Assembly: GCA_900754275.1 (NCBI GenBank)
Contig: CAAECF010000011.1
Span: 1-7,584, forward strand
Direction of reading: 5' to 3'
Source of the DNA: an uncultured Collinsella sp.
Lineage (GTDB): Bacteria; Actinomycetota; Coriobacteriia; Coriobacteriales; Coriobacteriaceae
Length of the DNA: 7,584 bases
Shown here one piece after another: positions 5,753-7,584 of the stretch (position 1 is the first letter of the stretch; each line of letters begins with the position of its first letter). Both the position numbers and the translations under genes were made by a program. Below the pieces are notes generated by a model, which saw only the letters and a program-made list of their open reading frames with translations, did not search any database and had not been told where the DNA came from.

Positions 5753-6802
5753 CTACATTCCTGCCCAATCGATAAAAATCTCCTCACGAAGCCGCCGTTC
5801 GAGCTCCTGCTGTCGCGGCGTCTTGTCTTTCAGCGGCACATCGAGATAGGACATGATGAGCTCCATCACCACGCGGAAGGCATCGGAGTCGGCCAGCTGA
5901 CCATAGGTCATCAGAATGACGGGATATCCCATCGCTTGCAGCGCCGTCGTTCGATCGGAGTCCGAAATCTTGGATTCAATGGATCCGTGAATGGCTTTAC
6001 CCTGGCATTCAACCAGACACTCTCGGCTGCCGTCCTTATTTGCCAGCAGGATATCGGCATAGCGCCTATCAAGCCCCGAAATCAGGCGGGCGCTGCGCGT
6101 CATACGAATCTCAACGTTATTGGTAAGGCTCAGCCCTTCGCCGCCGCGCAACCTCGTAAGGCCAAACAGCATCGAAGCCTGGACCTCGAGCGGCGATGCT
6201 GCCACCCCCGTAATGCATTTCGCGGCTCGTATGAACGATTTAGCGCCGCGGAGCCCCCGGACCTTATCGACGAACTCTGTAAGCTCAGAGAGCTCGATCA
6301 AGGGAGGTCGTTTCCACAAGTCCGTTGGATTCCCCGAGACATCCTTTACGTTTTCCCAGCCCGACCGTGCGTCACCCCACCGGCCCCCGTATGCCTGCTC
6401 AAGTGCCGACTTTACCTGAGGCGCAATCTTGCACACGGCAAAGGTGCCGCACATCTCATACATGCACATGATTAGACGCTCGTTTGAGACCGAGGAAGCC
6501 AGGGTCAGCAGGGTAAAGAGTGGGGACGCAACATCGAGGCCAAACTCCGTCTGCCGCACGGAATCAAACGGCCTCTCCCCGTTCCAAACATGCCTGACAA
6601 TGCGATCGCCCTTACGTCCGCAGCTGCCCTGCGCCAACACGTGTAACGGGGTGCCCAGGAAATGCGTGACGAGCGGATGCTCACATAGGTGCTCCCTGCG
6701 CGGATCGTCCGCAGAATCGGGCAGGTCCGGCATTATTGCCAAGACCTGTGGAGGTATCCGGTGATACCGAAAGGCAGATATGTCGCACAGCATGTCGTCC
6801 AT
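5753..6802 (-). CDS. AbiEi-like protein with C-terminal Vsr/DUF559-like (PD-(D/E)XK) fold, orphan
   Basis: This 349-residue soluble protein resembles a class I associate with Coriobacteriia. The N-terminal half (DISAFRYHRIPPQVL, GTPLHVLAQGS, then VRQTEFGLDVASPLFTLLTLA at 82-102) recalls AbiEi-type antitoxins, whose pattern is 'H.....R....G..VTSP.RTL.DLA'. No N-terminal winged helix is evident. The C-terminal part looks like a DUF559/Vsr-type nuclease fold: E207 in SPLEVQASMLFGL, D250 in RRYADILL, E265-C-Q267-G-K269 in CLVECQGKAIHGS, then DSDRTTALQAMGYPVILMTYGQLAD (281-305). That order (E, D, ExQ/K, helix with D-R, strand) is characteristic. The start is uncertain: the frame remains open to 7162, but upstream codons give low-complexity protein opposite the M20 gene. 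I prefer ATG 6802 (or ATG 6793) because the conserved region begins right after; neither has a good ribosome binding site. No partner toxin gene is visible. The function is unknown: a nucleic-acid-binding or nuclease role is inference. Confidence 0.72.
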   Translation of the reverse strand: MDDMLCDISAFRYHRIPPQVLAIMPDLPDSADDPRREHLCEHPLVTHFLGTPLHVLAQGSCGRKGDRIVRHVWNGERPFDSVRQTEFGLDVASPLFTLLTLASSVSNERLIMCMYEMCGTFAVCKIAPQVKSALEQAYGGRWGDARSGWENVKDVSGNPTDLWKRPPLIELSELTEFVDKVRGLRGAKSFIRAAKCITGVAASPLEVQASMLFGLTRLRGGEGLSLTNNVEIRMTRSARLISGLDRRYADILLANKDGSRECLVECQGKAIHGSIESKISDSDRTTALQAMGYPVILMTYGQLADSDAFRVVMELIMSYLDVPLKDKTPRQQELERRLREEIFIDWAGM

Positions 6803-6805
6803 GAA

Positions 6806-6817
6806 GGGTACGTACCC
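6806..6817. repeat. Perfect 12-bp palindrome next to the start of the nuclease-fold gene
   Basis: GGGTACGTACCC is its own reverse complement and sits 3 bases before the chosen ATG (6802) on the minus strand. It could be an operator or, if transcribed, part of a structure hiding the start. A 12-bp palindrome can also arise by chance. Confidence 0.3.
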
Positions 6818-6908
6818 GCTGCGTCGCTTGTGAACCCGCCCGGACGGCAAACGCGCTGGCTCGGCCTGCGAACGGTAAATACTGCCACGCCCACGTCGCG
6901 GATCTCTC

Positions 6909-6956
6909 AGGAGGCTTACAATCGGTTTGGAAAGCAAACTGATTGTGAGGTTGCAT
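6909..6956 (+). promoter_or_regulatory. Structured leader: AGGAGG separated from the M20 start by a 15-bp hairpin
   Basis: AGGAGG (6909-6914) is the best ribosome binding site in the window, but it lies 42 bases before the ATG at 6957. Exactly between them, 6915-6929 and 6935-6949 pair over 15 bp, with two G-U wobbles and the loop GAAAG. If the hairpin forms, only 7 bases (6950-6956) separate AGGAGG from ATG. A weaker site, GTGAGG (6945-6950), is mostly buried in the 3' arm. In-frame TTG 6927, GTG 6945 and TTG 6951 are alternative starts; TTG 6927 would be 12 bases from AGGAGG. The same inverted repeat could instead be a DNA operator between the divergent genes. Confidence 0.55.
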
Positions 6957-7584
6957 ATGGTTGATGAGGATTTTGCCTGGCGGCTTGCGCAGGAGCTTGT
7001 GCGGATCGACAGCTCAGACCCGGGCGCGTATGAGGATGAAATTGAGCGCTTCATTAAGAGGCTCATTGAGCAGCAGCTGGCACAACTTGATAGTTCTGCG
7101 CTCGATGCCGTGCAGATTGAGGAGCTCGAAGTGCTGCCCGGGCGCCGCAACCTTAAAGTCACCGTGCCGGGCCAAAGCGACGAGCCGCGGCTGATCTATA
7201 TCTGCCACATGGATACCGTCACCTTGGGCGATGGCTGGGACGCAGACATCGAACCGCTTGGGGCGGTTGTGCGCGACGATAAACTCTATGGCCGCGGTGC
7301 CTGCGATATGAAGGGTGGCCTGGCCTGCGCCATTGCCGCACTGGTCCATACGCTCGAGCGCGTGGCGGCGGATGGCGCGCTGCCACGCCGCGGCTTTTCG
7401 CTCATCTGCTCGGTCGACGAGGAAGACTTCATGCGCGGCTCAGAGGCCGCGATCGATGCTGGCTGGGTCAGCTCGCGCGAATGGGTGCTGGACACCGAGC
7501 CCACCGACGGACAGATCCAGGTGGCGCACAAGGGGCGTACGTGGTTCGAGATTGAAATGGCTGGCGTGACGGCGCATGCGAGCC
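6957..7584 (+). CDS. M20 family metallopeptidase (ArgE/DapE-like), N-terminal 209 residues, cut by window end
   Basis: No stop occurs before the right edge, so this is the 5' part of a gene. The protein begins MVDEDFAWRLAQELVRIDSS and shows the M20 zinc-peptidase order: H84 in ICHMDTV (first metal ligand, with D86), GRGACDMKGGLA (112-123) with bridging D117, SVDEED (152-157) with general base E155 and ligand E156, and LDTEPTD (178-184) with likely ligand E181. VAHKGRTWFEIEMAGVTAHAS is then the start of the dimerisation (lid) domain. Such enzymes hydrolyse amide bonds of N-acyl amino acids or small peptides: acetylornithine deacetylase, succinyl-diaminopimelate desuccinylase, carboxypeptidases. 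The substrate cannot be decided from this part, and no arginine or lysine pathway gene is visible beside it. I chose ATG 6957 because the usual M20 N-terminus follows; earlier in-frame TTG and GTG codons exist. It diverges from the nuclease-fold gene and has a hairpin-containing leader. Confidence 0.9.
   Translation, partial: MVDEDFAWRLAQELVRIDSSDPGAYEDEIERFIKRLIEQQLAQLDSSALDAVQIEELEVLPGRRNLKVTVPGQSDEPRLIYICHMDTVTLGDGWDADIEPLGAVVRDDKLYGRGACDMKGGLACAIAALVHTLERVAADGALPRRGFSLICSVDEEDFMRGSEAAIDAGWVSSREWVLDTEPTDGQIQVAHKGRTWFEIEMAGVTAHAS

Noticed and set aside
5628..5849. A plus-strand frame starting with TTG and encoding about 72 residues.
   Set aside because: It has no ribosome binding site, lies half in AT-rich intergenic DNA and half antisense to the nuclease-fold gene, and shows no recognisable domain.
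6803..7162. The 120-residue N-terminal extension of the minus-strand nuclease-fold gene, up to an ATG at 7162.
   Set aside because: The extension is Ser/Arg/Cys-rich, lies opposite the M20 coding sequence and crosses the divergent intergenic region. The recognisable protein begins near 6802.
1..7584. Search for CRISPR arrays, tRNA or rRNA genes, and insertion-sequence ends.
   Set aside because: I saw no regularly spaced repeats, tRNA-like cloverleaf or rRNA segment, transposase, or paired terminal inverted repeats.

Overview
The window reads like a chromosomal segment of a GC-rich anaerobic actinobacterium. Coriobacteriia, and Collinsella in particular, is my best guess. I base that on codon use, on the style of the serC/serA proteins and on a protein at 5753-6802 of a type I associate with this class. 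This placement is inference from memory, not a database match. I can support seven coding loci, two of them cut by the window edges.

Layout. 1-485 (+) is the end of a membrane cation transporter, carrying two tandem RCK_C (TrkA-C) regulatory domains. 507-698 (-) is a small acidic protein of unknown function that converges on it. An AT-rich divergent intergenic region (699-810) leads into a two-gene module (811-2905, +) of visibly lower GC than its surroundings. The module holds a MazG-like nucleotide pyrophosphohydrolase whose end overlaps a GIY-YIG nuclease / Schlafen-group-3 (DUF2075) helicase fusion. The fusion gene is interrupted by one in-frame TAG at 2360-2362 and continues in the same frame to 2905.

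The module is followed by housekeeping genes: serC (3048-4172) and serA (4242-5405). Their products, phosphoserine aminotransferase and 3-phosphoglycerate dehydrogenase, catalyse the second and first steps of serine biosynthesis. They are separated by 69 bases containing a small hairpin and a possible internal promoter. A very strong intrinsic terminator (13-bp perfect stem) closes the pair at 5445-5479.

Beyond it lies an AT-rich, apparently non-coding stretch (5480-5752). Next, on the minus strand, is a 349-residue protein (5753-6802) with AbiEi-like and Vsr/DUF559-like (PD-(D/E)XK fold) features. It diverges from an M20 family metallopeptidase (6957 to the window end) that is cut by the edge. 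The leader of the M20 gene has an unusual arrangement: a perfect AGGAGG lies 42 bases before the ATG, and a 15-bp hairpin fills the space so that the effective spacing would be 7 bases.

The most system-like content is the MazG + GIY-YIG/helicase pair. It resembles an acquired nucleic-acid conflict (defence) module, and in this genome it appears broken or recoded. Second are the hairpin-spaced leader of the peptidase gene and the nuclease-fold protein beside it.
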